The notes: a model not told the origin generated them from the sequence alone. A stretch of 64,000 bases of DNA from Actinokineospora fastidiosa (GCF_014648415.1 NZ_BMRB01000001.1:62001-126000); one strand, 5' to 3'. Counted from the first letter of the stretch, positions 26,269 to 34,369 are shown. Program-made: numbers and translations.

Positions 26269-27276
26269 TCAGTTGCCGGGGCGGGCTTGCGGATTCGGCC
26301 AGGCGTTGGGTTTGCACACCTTGCCGTCCTTGGGCACGCCCCCGCCGCCGGAGGCGCGGTTGAGCTCGTGGACGTAGTCGTTGGCCACGCCGAAGGTCTG
26401 CTGCATCATCACCGGGGCCAGGTCGCCGGTCTTGGCGCAGCCCACGTGGCCGAGGTCGAACACGTGCCCGACCTCGTGGTTGATGACGTACTTGCGGTAG
26501 GTGAGCACGTCGGCCTCGAAGGCCACCGCGCCGCGGACCCAGCGGGCGAGGTTCAGCACGACCCGGTCGTTGATCGCGCACGACGAGTCGTACTTGATGG
26601 TGAACCCGCAGACCCGGCGGGTCGTCTCCGGCGTGGTGAGGCTGACCTGGAAGTCCGCGTTCTCCCCCGGCCCGACCCGGCGCACCGCGACCTCGCCGAG
26701 GCTGGTCCAGCCGCGGGGGTCGCTCAGCGTGCCGTCGACGATCCCGGCGAAGACGTCGTCGCCGCCGTACTGGGCCGCGGGGATGCCGCCCTCCACCTCG
26801 ACGGTGTAGGTGTAGAGGCGTCCCTCGCCGACCTGCTTGCCGCTGCCCGCGAGCACCCGCCACTCCCCGGAGCCCGACTTGGCGTAGGAACCGCCCGAGG
26901 GCAGCTCGGCGGACGGGATGTCCAGGTCGACCGGCGGGCGCTCGGTCAGCGCGGGTCCGGGCGTGGTCGTCGCCTGCTGCGTCTGCGACAGCGCCGGGTT
27001 GAGGCCCGCCGCGGTGGTCTCCGGCGAGCGGTCCGCCGCGGTCTGGACGACCACGAGGCCGGTGACGGCGAGCAGCACCGGCACGGCGTAGACGCGCCAG
27101 CCGTAGGTGGCGAAGAAGCCGCGGCGGGCGTGCTTTCTCGCGCCGCCCCCCGCCGTCGGGTCGGGTCGCCACGACGCCGCCAGCGGCTCGGCTGCGGTGC
27201 GCCGAGCGCCGGGGCGGTAGCGCTCCTCGTCGGGCTCCGCGGTCGCGGAGGGTGACGAACCGTCCCACTCGCTCAC
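26269..27276 (-). CDS. DUF3152 membrane-anchored zinc protease-like protein
   Basis: A 335-residue protein with a charged cytoplasmic N-terminus, one transmembrane helix (about 57-79) and an extracellular DUF3152 domain. The zincin motif HEVGHVFDLGH starts at about residue 267 and matches HExxHxxxxxGH, with a following Met in PVMMQQ that fits a Met-turn, so a metalloprotease role is likely although unproven for the family. Two cysteine pairs (RVCGF/SSCAIN and GCAK/KVCKP) suggest disulfides. Start GTG at 27276. Counterpart of Rv3207c, next to moeZ in both genomes. Confidence 0.88.
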   Translation of the reverse strand: MSEWDGSSPSATAEPDEERYRPGARRTAAEPLAASWRPDPTAGGGARKHARRGFFATYGWRVYAVPVLLAVTGLVVVQTAADRSPETTAAGLNPALSQTQQATTTPGPALTERPPVDLDIPSAELPSGGSYAKSGSGEWRVLAGSGKQVGEGRLYTYTVEVEGGIPAAQYGGDDVFAGIVDGTLSDPRGWTSLGEVAVRRVGPGENADFQVSLTTPETTRRVCGFTIKYDSSCAINDRVVLNLARWVRGAVAFEADVLTYRKYVINHEVGHVFDLGHVGCAKTGDLAPVMMQQTFGVANDYVHELNRASGGGGVPKDGKVCKPNAWPNPQARPGN

Positions 27277-27322
27277 GGGTTCAAGGGTGCCACACCGGGC
27301 GCGTGCGCTCTCGGTAAGCGGG

Positions 27323-28270
27323 TCACCACCGGTCGCCAGCGGCCGAGCGCCACAGGCTCAGCACCGCCCTGGCCACGGTCGCGGGCCGCTCCATCTGCGC
27401 GACGTGGCCCACGTCGGGCAGCACGAGCAGCCGGGCGTTGGGGATCGCGCGGGCAGTGCGCGGGGCCTTCCGCACCGACATCAACCGGTCCCGCGTGCCC
27501 CAGATGACCAGCGTGGGCGCGGTGATCCTGGGCGCGGCGCGCCAGATCGAACGCGGCCCGACGACGAGCCACGACCGGATCAGGCCGATGGTGCTCCCCT
27601 CCAGCGCCGGGTTCGCCCACGCCTGCTCGGCGCGCTCGGCGTACTCCGCCTCCGCCTCGGCGACCCGCTGCTCGGGCACCTGGCTCGGGTCGGCGAAGCA
27701 CAGCTCCAGCATCTGGCGCGTGCGCTCGCGCGGGGTGATGGCCGCGAGGCTGCGCCGCACCCGCTTGCCCAGCAGCGGCAGCATGGCCAGCGCCAGCCTC
27801 GGGTCCGACAGCCTGCGCGGGTCGGGCCGCAGGTCGGGGACGGCGGGCGAGATGAGGGTCAGCGTGCGCACCAGCTCGGGGGCGGCCGCGGCGGCGAGCA
27901 GGCAGATGGCCCCGCCCATCGAGTTGCCCAGCAGGTGCACGGGCCTGCCGTCGAGGCCGCCGAGGACCTTGACGAGGGTGTCCACGTGCGCGCGCAGCGT
28001 GTAGTCGTAGCCGTCGGGCGGCGTGCTGCGGCCGAAGCCGGGCAGGTCGACGGCGAGTCCGGGGGCGTGGCCGGAGAGCTGGTCGGCCAGGTCGGTCCAG
28101 TTCGTGGCGGACCCGCCGAGCCCGTGCACGTAGACGGCCGGGACGTCGCCGTGGCCAGGGGTGCGGCGCACGTGCAGCCGCACTCCCCCGATGGTCTCCT
28201 CGGCGCCGGGCCATGCCGGGCGCGTCGGGTCCACCGGGGGCAACTGGGCATCGGACAGCGAAACGGTCAT
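27323..28270 (-). CDS. alpha/beta hydrolase
   Basis: A 315-residue hydrolase: oxyanion strand VYVHGLGGSATNW, DLPGFGRS, nucleophile elbow LLGNSMGGAI (Ser), acid in VIWGTRDRLMS, and His in LPDVGHVAQMERP. All triad residues are visible. The helical cap covers about residues 150-230. The substrate is unknown. ATG at 28270 divergent from the TetR gene (172 bp between), so that regulator may control it. Confidence 0.87.
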   Translation of the reverse strand: MTVSLSDAQLPPVDPTRPAWPGAEETIGGVRLHVRRTPGHGDVPAVYVHGLGGSATNWTDLADQLSGHAPGLAVDLPGFGRSTPPDGYDYTLRAHVDTLVKVLGGLDGRPVHLLGNSMGGAICLLAAAAAPELVRTLTLISPAVPDLRPDPRRLSDPRLALAMLPLLGKRVRRSLAAITPRERTRQMLELCFADPSQVPEQRVAEAEAEYAERAEQAWANPALEGSTIGLIRSWLVVGPRSIWRAAPRITAPTLVIWGTRDRLMSVRKAPRTARAIPNARLLVLPDVGHVAQMERPATVARAVLSLWRSAAGDRW

Positions 28271-28442
28271 CGCTCCAGTGTGAATCGCCCGGGGGCGACT
28301 CGCCGAACAGTGGTCCGGGTCACGCCGGATACTTGTCTTGACGGTTTTGGCGGACGAGGATTCCCGCAATCGGCCTACCGGCTAGTAGTGTCGGACGTCG
28401 GCGCCGGTGACCTCGGCGGCACGCAGTGGAGCGAGGGGACGC

Positions 28443-29075
28443 ATGTCGGAGACGATTCAGCACAGCGGCGGGCGCGGCGCGAGACTCCCCCGCACGGCGC
28501 GCCGAGCCCAGCTGCTGGCCGCGGCCCAGGACGTGTTCGCCGCCAACGGCTACCACGCCGCGGGCATGGACGAGATCGCCGAGCGCGCCGGGGTCAGCAA
28601 GCCGGTCCTCTACCAGCACTTCCCCGGCAAGCTGGAGCTCTACATGGCGCTGCTGGAGAAGCACGTCGACGAGCTGATCAGCCGGGTCTCCACGGCGATG
28701 GAGACCACGACCGACAACAAGACGCGCGTGCGCAACGCGGTGCGGGCCTACTTCGACTTCGTCGACGGCGAGAGCCAGGCGTTCCGCCTGGTCTTCGAGT
28801 CCGACCTGCGCAACGAGCCGCTGGTCCAGGACGCGGTCGCCCGCGCGACCAACGCCAGCGTCGACGCCATCACCGCGACCATCACCGCGGACGCGGGCCT
28901 CGACGAGAACCGCGCCCGGCTGCTGGCCGTGGGCCTGGTCGGCGTCAGCCAGATCGCCGCCCGCGCGTGGCTGGACGACAACCGGGTGGTGCCCAAGGAG
29001 GAGGCCATCGGCCTGATCTCCAACCTGGCGTGGCGCGGCATCGGCGGCGGGTTCCCGCTGCAGGCGCACGAATAA
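28443..29075 (+). CDS. TetR family transcriptional regulator
   Basis: A 210-residue TetR protein. The N-terminal helix-turn-helix spans about 22-66 (ARRAQLLAAAQDVFAANGYHAAGMDEIAERAGVSK followed by YQHF), and the remaining helices form a ligand/dimerisation domain without obvious ligand clues. ATG at 28443 follows GAGGGGAC. It is the positional counterpart of Rv3208, which also lies divergently near the DUF3152 gene. Likely autoregulated; a TAGTGT -10-like element sits about 50 bp upstream. A GC hairpin directly follows the stop. Confidence 0.9.
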   Translation: MSETIQHSGGRGARLPRTARRAQLLAAAQDVFAANGYHAAGMDEIAERAGVSKPVLYQHFPGKLELYMALLEKHVDELISRVSTAMETTTDNKTRVRNAVRAYFDFVDGESQAFRLVFESDLRNEPLVQDAVARATNASVDAITATITADAGLDENRARLLAVGLVGVSQIAARAWLDDNRVVPKEEAIGLISNLAWRGIGGGFPLQAHE

Positions 29076-29091
29076 GGGGGAGCCCTCCCCC
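29076..29091 (+). terminator. GC hairpin after the TetR stop codon
   Basis: GGGGGAG (29076-29082) and CTCCCCC (29085-29091) form a short stem immediately behind the TAA. The two-base loop means the real stem is probably 6 bp. No U tract. It separates the TetR transcript from the PP2C gene that starts 36 bp later. Confidence 0.45.
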
Positions 29092-29126
29092 TGCCGTTCT
29101 CAGCACTCGGCCGGCACCGTGGAGAT

Positions 29127-29831
29127 ATGCGGCTTTTGGTAGCGGGGTGCAGCGCCCTCGGCGGGCGTGACACCAATCAGGACTCGTGGCACGCGGGCGA
29201 GCGGCTCATCGCCGTCGCCGACGGCGTCGGCGGCGCGCCCGCGGGCGAGGTCGCCTCGCGGCTGGCGATGGAGTCGGTGGTCGCCGCGGGTCCGGACATG
29301 CCGCCCGAGGAGGCAGCGGTCCGCGCGAACGCGGCGGTGCGCGCGTACGCCGAGACCGACCCGGCCACCCACGGCATGGCGACGACGCTGGTCATCGCGG
29401 CCCTGGGCGCCGACGGCTGGGTGCGCGGGGCGTATGTGGGCGACAGCGTCACCCTCGTGCAGACCGACCGCGTCGAGCTGCTGAGCTCCCCGCACACGCT
29501 GGGCGCCGAGCTCGTCGCCGCCGGGCACCTGACCGCCGAGGAAGGGGCCCGCCACCCCAACCGCAACGCCCTGGTCCGCGCCGTCGGCATGGAGCCGACG
29601 CTGCAGCCGGACACCTGGTCCCGGCCCGCGGTGGTCGGCGAGCGCTACCTGCTGTGCAGCGACGGCCTCACCGACGCCCTGGACGACGCCGACTTCCTGG
29701 CCGCGCTGACCGGCCTGCGCGCCGCCGACCCGCGCCAGTGCGTGGAGACCCTGGTCCGCCTGGCCTGCGAGGCGGGCGCCCGCGACAACGTGACCGCGGT
29801 GGTGGGAGACGTGGTGGCTTGGCCGACCTGA
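29127..29831 (+). CDS. PP2C-type serine/threonine phosphatase
   Basis: A 234-residue PPM phosphatase catalytic domain, near the minimum family size. The metal-binding motifs are in order: RDTNQDSW (first Asp), VADGVGGAPAG (DG-x-G, second Asp), GMATTLVIAAL, LCSDGLTDALDD, and ARDNVTAVV (last Asp). It is cytosolic, with no transmembrane segment, and would dephosphorylate Ser/Thr-phosphorylated proteins. ATG at 29127. The start of the next gene lies inside its 3' end, suggesting a coupled partner that may be its regulator or substrate. Confidence 0.9.
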   Translation: MRLLVAGCSALGGRDTNQDSWHAGERLIAVADGVGGAPAGEVASRLAMESVVAAGPDMPPEEAAVRANAAVRAYAETDPATHGMATTLVIAALGADGWVRGAYVGDSVTLVQTDRVELLSSPHTLGAELVAAGHLTAEEGARHPNRNALVRAVGMEPTLQPDTWSRPAVVGERYLLCSDGLTDALDDADFLAALTGLRAADPRQCVETLVRLACEAGARDNVTAVVGDVVAWPT

Positions 29832-30526
29832 TCGTCGACTACCACGCCCTGCCGTCCCCGGTCCCGGTCGCGCCGACCACCCGGTTCGCCCTCGACCGCG
29901 ACTTCCTCAGCGCGGGCGCCGACGACCGCGTCTCCCGCGCGCCGAACGCGCCGTACCTGCGCCACATGGACGGCCGGTGGTGGCTGGTCAACGGCCACGG
30001 GCGGCAGGCCCCGCTCGCGGTGTACGTGATGGCCGAGAGCAGGCGCTTCACCGTCGCCGAGCGCTGCGCGTTCCCGCTGCCGGACGGGGAGTCCGAGGTG
30101 CACGTGTGGGACTCCCGCTACCGCGTGCACCTGACGGTGTCCGGCAGCGCCCCGGACGACGGCGACCTCGTCGAACTGGGCCCGGAGACGTCCATCGGCC
30201 TCTCGGGCGCCGCGGTGCGGGTGCAGTTGCTGCTGACCCGCAAACCCCGCCACCGGACGGTGCTGGCGGCGTACTACCGGGAGTACTTCACCCCCGGCAT
30301 CGCCTCCCCCGCCCCGCTGGGCCGCACCCAGACCCGCCTCTGCCTCGGCCTGTCGTCCTTCACGGCCCTCGAGCGCGCCCTGGACGAGGTCACCACCGAG
30401 ATCTGGGGCGAGGCGGCGGGCCACCGCCACGAGCTGCCGGACTTCCTCATCCGCGAACGCCTGCTGGTGGCCGACGACCAGAAGCTCGTCCCCCACCGCC
30501 TGTGTCGGCACCGGTCCAGCAGCTGA
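29819..30526 (+). CDS. unknown protein translationally coupled to PP2C
   Basis: I do not recognise this 235-residue protein. A TTG at 29819, inside the last 13 bases of the phosphatase gene, is the earliest sensible start (GGGAG upstream); the frame then runs open to 30526. The first about 130 residues are beta-rich (RFALDRDF, RWWLVNGHGRQAPLAVYV, VHVWDSRYRVHLTVSG, SIGLSGAAVRVQLLL) with the spacing of an FHA-like sandwich, but the signature residues are not convincing. The C-terminal third is helical and includes a helix-turn-helix-like run (SSFTALERALDEVTTEIWG). An FHA-like phosphopeptide reader would fit the PP2C neighbour; this is inference. Confidence 0.6.
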   Translation: MADLIVDYHALPSPVPVAPTTRFALDRDFLSAGADDRVSRAPNAPYLRHMDGRWWLVNGHGRQAPLAVYVMAESRRFTVAERCAFPLPDGESEVHVWDSRYRVHLTVSGSAPDDGDLVELGPETSIGLSGAAVRVQLLLTRKPRHRTVLAAYYREYFTPGIASPAPLGRTQTRLCLGLSSFTALERALDEVTTEIWGEAAGHRHELPDFLIRERLLVADDQKLVPHRLCRHRSSS

Positions 30527-30569
30527 ACACAGCACCGCCTCACGGGTGCACATGTCTCCTTAGCCGGCG

Positions 30570-30604
30570 TAGACTGGGCACGATTCTGGCCAGGATTCTG
30601 GCCA
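30570..30604 (+). promoter_or_regulatory. promoter and tandem direct repeat of the toxin-antitoxin operon
   Basis: A -10-like TAGACT at 30570-30575 is followed by two copies of GATTCTGGCCA (30582-30592 and 30594-30604), each containing the palindrome TGGCCA. They lie just before the AAGGGGAGG ribosome site. Such repeats at a toxin-antitoxin promoter usually bind the antitoxin complex. Confidence 0.55.
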
Positions 30605-30618
30605 AGGGGAGGCCAGCC

Positions 30619-30912
30619 GTGCAGATCGACACCAACGACGTCATCAGCGTCAGCGAGGCCAACGCCCGCGGGCTGTCCAAGCTGGTGAACCAGGCCAGCG
30701 AGGGACGGACCTTCTTCGTCTTCCGCAACAACCGGCCTGCCGCGGCCATCGTGGACATCAAGACCATGGAGCGCCTGCAGTACCTGGAGTCACTCGAGGA
30801 GGACTTCAAGCTGATCGCGGTCGCCTGGGCCCGCGCGCTCACCGACTCGGGCGAGCGGTACAGCCTCGACGACGTCGCCGCTGAGTTCGGTGTGAACCTC
30901 GACGAGGAGTGA
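30619..30912 (+). CDS. type II antitoxin, Phd/YefM family
   Basis: A 97-residue antitoxin. The N-terminal half has the Phd/YefM DNA-binding fold (ISVSEANARGLSKLVNQASEGRTFFVFRNNRPAAAIVDIKTMERLQ); the acidic C-terminal half would wrap and neutralise the toxin. GTG at 30619 with ribosome site AAGGGGAGG. Its stop lies 2 bp before the toxin start. Autoregulation through the upstream direct repeats is likely. Confidence 0.88.
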   Translation: MQIDTNDVISVSEANARGLSKLVNQASEGRTFFVFRNNRPAAAIVDIKTMERLQYLESLEEDFKLIAVAWARALTDSGERYSLDDVAAEFGVNLDEE

Positions 30913-30914
30913 TC

Positions 30915-31289
30915 GTGGCCAGGGTCGAACTGACCGCTGACGCCCGGGAAGACCTGCGCGACCTCGACGGCTCCACGCGCAAGATCGTCATCAAGGCCCT
31001 CAAGAAGCTCGAGACCGAGCCCGACAAGCGCGGCGAGCCGCTCGGTGGTCGTCGACTCGGCAACCTGACGACCTTCCGCAAGCTGGTGGTCGGCGACCGG
31101 GACATCCGGATCGTCTACCGCGTCGAGCCGGACGGGACCGTGGTCGTGGTCTGGGTGATCGGCCGCCGGGTGGACGACGAGTGCTACGAGTTGGCGGTGA
31201 GCAGGCTGCGGATGGCCGCCGATCGGAGCCTGGCAGCGATGGCCGAGAAGATGCTCCACGAGGCGTGGGGCAGGCGCGACCGCGCCTAG
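30915..31289 (+). CDS. RelE/ParE superfamily toxin with C-terminal extension
   Basis: A 124-residue toxin. The first about 95 residues match RelE-type ribonucleases (VELTADAREDLRDLD, LEGxRR-like GGRRLGNLTTFRKLVVGDRDIRIVYRV, VVVVWVIGRRVDDECYE). The last about 30 residues (RMAADRSLAAMAEKMLHEAW) are a helical tail absent from typical 85-95-residue RelE proteins. GTG at 30915 was preferred because GAGGAG lies 5 bases before it; an in-frame GTG at 30909 overlapping the antitoxin stop is possible. Its end overlaps the convergent hydrolase stop. Confidence 0.85.
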   Translation: MARVELTADAREDLRDLDGSTRKIVIKALKKLETEPDKRGEPLGGRRLGNLTTFRKLVVGDRDIRIVYRVEPDGTVVVVWVIGRRVDDECYELAVSRLRMAADRSLAAMAEKMLHEAWGRRDRA

Positions 31290-32257
31290 ACCGCCGCGAG
31301 CACTCGGGCGACCAGGTCGTCCACGCGTTCGTACGGGAGCATGTGGCCCGCGTTTGGGTAGACGACGAGTTCGGCGTCCGGGAGTTCGGCGGCGATGGCG
31401 CGGGAGTGCTCGGCCGGGATGAGGCGGTCGCGCTCGCCGGTCAGGATCTGGGTGGGGACGTCGCGGTAGACGCGCAGGGCCTCGGCGGCGGCGTGGCGGT
31501 TGATCGACGAGCGCAGGGCCGCGGCGGAGCGGCGGTGGACGACGCGGAGCTGGTCGGCGACGGACAGCAGGTCGGCGCGGTCGTAGCGGGTGCCGAACAG
31601 CAGCCAGCGCAGGAACGCCAGCTGGGCGCGGGCCTGCAGCGGGCTCGGCCTGCGCGGCGGCTTCGGCGCGGACGCCACCGCGGTCTCCGCCGGGGCGGGC
31701 CTGTGCGGCGCAGTCTCCGCTCGGGCGGGCCTGTGCGGCGCAGTCTCCGCGGGGGCGGACCTGCGCGGGTGCTGCGGCGTGGTCACTGCGGAAGCGGGCC
31801 TGCGCGGCCTGCCGAGCCGCTTCCGCAGGGCCATGGCGGCCTTGACCAGCGGCCGGGGCAGGCCGAAGGTGATCTCCGCCATCCGGCCGGACGAGGTCGA
31901 GACGAAGAACGCCGCGTGCACGCGGGACCGCACGAGGTCGGGGTGGCGGGCGGCGAGGGCCATCATCGCCATGCCGCCCATCGAGTGGCCGACCAGGACC
32001 AGCCTGCCCTCCGGCACCGCCGCGGCGATCAGCTCGGCCAGGTCGTCGCCCAGGCGCTCCAGGGTGGCCTCGCCGTGGCCGGAGGAGCCGTGGCCGCGGT
32101 GGTCGAAGCGGATGACGCGGTGCGGGATGCGCGGCGCGACCGCGTCCCACACCCGGTTGTCGCTGGTCCACCCGTGCGTCAGCAGGACCGTGACCGGGGC
32201 GGACGCGTCCGCGCTGTCCTCGACGTGCAGTGCGACGCCGTCCGATGCCTGGAACAT
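31286..32257 (-). CDS. alpha/beta hydrolase with repeat-expanded cap
   Basis: A 323-residue hydrolase with oxyanion strand LLTHGWTSDNRVW, DHRGHGSS, nucleophile LVGHSMGGMA (Ser), acid near LTGERDRLIP and His in YPNAGHMLPYERV. The cap region (about residues 145-195) is Pro/Arg/His-rich and contains a 10-residue repeat (AETAPHRPAR/P) encoded by a 30-bp tandem repeat, so the cap has grown by slippage. ATG at 32257. A sequence resembling the nearby TetR operator (TTACT...GGTAGC, 32269-32283) lies just upstream. Confidence 0.85.
   Translation of the reverse strand: MFQASDGVALHVEDSADASAPVTVLLTHGWTSDNRVWDAVAPRIPHRVIRFDHRGHGSSGHGEATLERLGDDLAELIAAAVPEGRLVLVGHSMGGMAMMALAARHPDLVRSRVHAAFFVSTSSGRMAEITFGLPRPLVKAAMALRKRLGRPRRPASAVTTPQHPRRSAPAETAPHRPARAETAPHRPAPAETAVASAPKPPRRPSPLQARAQLAFLRWLLFGTRYDRADLLSVADQLRVVHRRSAAALRSSINRHAAAEALRVYRDVPTQILTGERDRLIPAEHSRAIAAELPDAELVVYPNAGHMLPYERVDDLVARVLAAV
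31681..31770. repeat. three-copy 30-bp in-frame tandem repeat
   Basis: Three contiguous 30-bp units (31681-31710, 31711-31740, 31741-31770). Copies 1 and 2 differ at only a few positions and copy 3 is more diverged. Because 30 is divisible by three the hydrolase frame is kept, adding about ten residues per copy. Confidence 0.85.
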
Positions 32258-32307
32258 GCCGCTCAACTTACTAAGCGGTAGCTTCGAGTTCCAGGCACCG
32301 GCGCCCG

Positions 32308-33219
32308 TCACTTCGGCAGCAGCATCGAGCGGCGCCAGAGGATCATCGACGGGCCGCCGACCAGGTCCGCCTCCTTCAGGAACGCCATGATCCGCTCGCC
32401 CCAGTAGGCGATGGTCTGCTGGAAGTGCGGATTGTTCCTCGCCGCCTTCCACGCCTCGCGCCTGTTCAGCCCCACGGCCTCGTAGACCTTCGGGTTCACC
32501 AGGCTCAGCGCGACGAAGTACGACACCACCGCGGCCATGACCCGGTGGTACTGCTTGGCCACCCAGCCCGCCTCGGACATGCCCTGCGCGACCTCCTGCC
32601 GGGCGAAGGTCACGTGCCGGGCCTCCTCCAGCACGTGGATGCGGTTGACCATGCGGATCAGCGGCTGGAGGTTCTCGTCGGCCATGTTCTCCCGCTGCAT
32701 GCGGTCGAGGATCTCCTCGGCGACCAGGATGGCCGCGTACACCGACGGGCCCCGGCCGACCACCGGCAGGATCCTGGCCAGCGACTTGATCCACCGGCGC
32801 GGCCCGTACGCCGGGACGCCGAAGCGCTTGCACGCCTTGCCGAACATCGTCGAGTGGCGGCACTCGTCGGCGATCTCGGTGAGCATGTAGTGCACGTGGT
32901 CGGTGGTCGGGTCGTGCTTGTAGACCTGCTTGAGCAGCATCTGCATGAGCAGGACCTCGAAGAAGATGCCGGTGCTGGCGATGCTGGCGGTCTCGTGCTT
33001 GCCCAGCTCGACGCGCTGCTCGGGAGTCAGCCGCTCCCACAGCTCGGTCCCGTACAGGGAGATCCGGTGCTCGGGGTGGAAGTACTTGTCCTCGGCGATC
33101 GGGGCGTCCCAATCGATGTCGACCTCGGGGTCGTAGAACTTCTCGGCGGAAGACTTGAGCAGCCGACCCGCGGTCCGCTCCCGATCGGCTACCTTGGCCA
33201 CCTGCAGCGCGCGGCTCAT
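32308..33219 (-). CDS. AurF-like diiron oxygenase
   Basis: A 303-residue protein of the AurF (p-aminobenzoate N-oxygenase) family of ferritin-like diiron enzymes. Predicted iron ligands lie in HETASIASTGIFFEVLLMQ, TEIADECRHSTMFGK (E-x3-H type), EEILDRM and LEEARHVTFARQE, all in helices of the four-helix bundle. The natural substrate is not evident; related actinobacterial members also act as membrane-lipid or N-oxygenase enzymes. ATG at 33219 with GGAGAAGG ribosome site. Divergent from a TetR gene across 68 bp that hold two operator-like palindromes, so it is the likely regulated target. Confidence 0.8.
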   Translation of the reverse strand: MSRALQVAKVADRERTAGRLLKSSAEKFYDPEVDIDWDAPIAEDKYFHPEHRISLYGTELWERLTPEQRVELGKHETASIASTGIFFEVLLMQMLLKQVYKHDPTTDHVHYMLTEIADECRHSTMFGKACKRFGVPAYGPRRWIKSLARILPVVGRGPSVYAAILVAEEILDRMQRENMADENLQPLIRMVNRIHVLEEARHVTFARQEVAQGMSEAGWVAKQYHRVMAAVVSYFVALSLVNPKVYEAVGLNRREAWKAARNNPHFQQTIAYWGERIMAFLKEADLVGGPSMILWRRSMLLPK

Positions 33220-33256
33220 CGTCGAGTCACCTTCTCCGTGCGTTGACGCATCATGC

Positions 33257-33287
33257 GTTACTTCCGGTAACAGTTACTTCTGGTAGC
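33257..33287. promoter_or_regulatory. tandem TetR operator between oxygenase and its regulator
   Basis: GTTAC-TTCCG-GTAAC (33257-33271) is a perfect palindrome in its arms. One base later GTTAC-TTCTG-GTAGC (33273-33287) repeats it with one arm mismatch, ending at the regulator ATG. The 16-bp period suits two TetR dimers on divergent promoters. Confidence 0.7.
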
Positions 33288-34019
33288 ATGAGCGTCATGG
33301 CGGATCGTGTCAAGGGACAGCTCTCCGGGGACGCCAGGCGCGACCGGTGGAAGTCGCACCGGGCTGCGCGGCGCGAGGAGTTCGTGGAGGCGGCGCTGCG
33401 CGCGCTGGCCGAACACGGGCCCGACGTGGGCATGGAGCACGTCGCCGCCGAGGCCGGGGTGACCAAGCCGGTGCTCTACCGGCACTTCACCGACAAGGCC
33501 GACCTGTTCGTCGCCCTCGGCCAGCGCGGCACCGAGATCCTGTTCGAGCGGCTGATCCCGGCGATGAACCGGGAGGAGGCGCCGCTGCCGCGCATCCGCA
33601 AGAGCCTCGACGCCTTCTTCTCGATCATCGAGGAGTACCCGAACCTCTACCGCCTGCTGGTCCGGCGCACCTTCGGCGACCGCCGCATCGACTCCGACAT
33701 CGTCGCCGAGGACAAGGGCGTCATCGCGGGCGCGCTGTCGAGCCTGCTCGGCGACTACATGCGCGCGTTCAAGCTCGACTCCGGCGGCGCCGAGGTCTGG
33801 GGCCACGGCATCGTCGGCATGGTCCAGAACGTCGGCGAGTGGTGGCTGGAGCGCCGCACCATGAGCCGCGACTCCGTCGTGGAGTACCTGACCCAGACCA
33901 TCTGGGCGGCCATCGACGGGACGATGCGCGCCCACGGCGTCAGCATCGACCCGAACAAGCCCCTGGAAATCAACAAGATCGTCAAACTGGGCGACGGCGA
34001 CGACGCCGCGGCCGGGTAG
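33288..34019 (+). CDS. TetR family regulator, divergent from the AurF-like oxygenase
   Basis: A 243-residue TetR protein. The helix-turn-helix is at about 25-70 (RREEFVEAALRALAEHGPDVGMEHVAAEAGVTKPVLYRHF), and the C-terminal domain is longer than usual, ending in a charged tail (KLGDGDDAAAG). Start at ATG 33288 (MSVMADRV); an internal ATG at 33297 is an alternative. No ribosome site is seen, and the second operator ends exactly at the ATG, so the message is likely leaderless or the true start is downstream. Its last bases supply the GGAG ribosome site of the DUF4873 gene. Confidence 0.88.
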   Translation: MSVMADRVKGQLSGDARRDRWKSHRAARREEFVEAALRALAEHGPDVGMEHVAAEAGVTKPVLYRHFTDKADLFVALGQRGTEILFERLIPAMNREEAPLPRIRKSLDAFFSIIEEYPNLYRLLVRRTFGDRRIDSDIVAEDKGVIAGALSSLLGDYMRAFKLDSGGAEVWGHGIVGMVQNVGEWWLERRTMSRDSVVEYLTQTIWAAIDGTMRAHGVSIDPNKPLEINKIVKLGDGDDAAAG

Positions 34020-34030
34020 GAGCGCGCACC

Positions 34031-34357
34031 ATGTCCCATGACGAACACCCCGAGGACGACGGCTACAGCGGCCAGGCCACCCTCGTCATCGCCGACCACG
34101 AGCTGACCGTCCGGGTCGAGCTGCGCGGCCACTTCCAGCCGATCGACGGCTACTACCGCTGGTACGGCCGCATCCAGGCCGACCAGAAGGTCTCCGAGCT
34201 CGCGGGCGGCAAGAAGACCAAGGTCGTCCTGCGCACCCCCGGCGGCGAGGCCCCGGGCGAGCTCTCCGACCCCGACCCGTGGGACCGCTACCGGATCATG
34301 GGCACCAGCAGGCCCCCGTTCGTCGTCCAGACCACCCTGGACCACGCCGACGTCTAG
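34031..34357 (+). CDS. DUF4873 domain protein
   Basis: A 108-residue protein consisting of a single DUF4873 domain (YSGQATLVIADHELTVRVELRGHFQPIDGYYRWYGRI, then RTPGGEAPGELSDPDPWDRYRIMG). In mycobacteria this domain is often found at the C-terminus of flavin monooxygenases or alone; its role is not known. ATG at 34031 is 11 bp after the TetR stop with GGAG overlapping it, so it is cotranscribed with the regulator. A bidirectional terminator follows. Confidence 0.75.
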   Translation: MSHDEHPEDDGYSGQATLVIADHELTVRVELRGHFQPIDGYYRWYGRIQADQKVSELAGGKKTKVVLRTPGGEAPGELSDPDPWDRYRIMGTSRPPFVVQTTLDHADV

Positions 34358-34369
34358 CGCCGGGAACGG

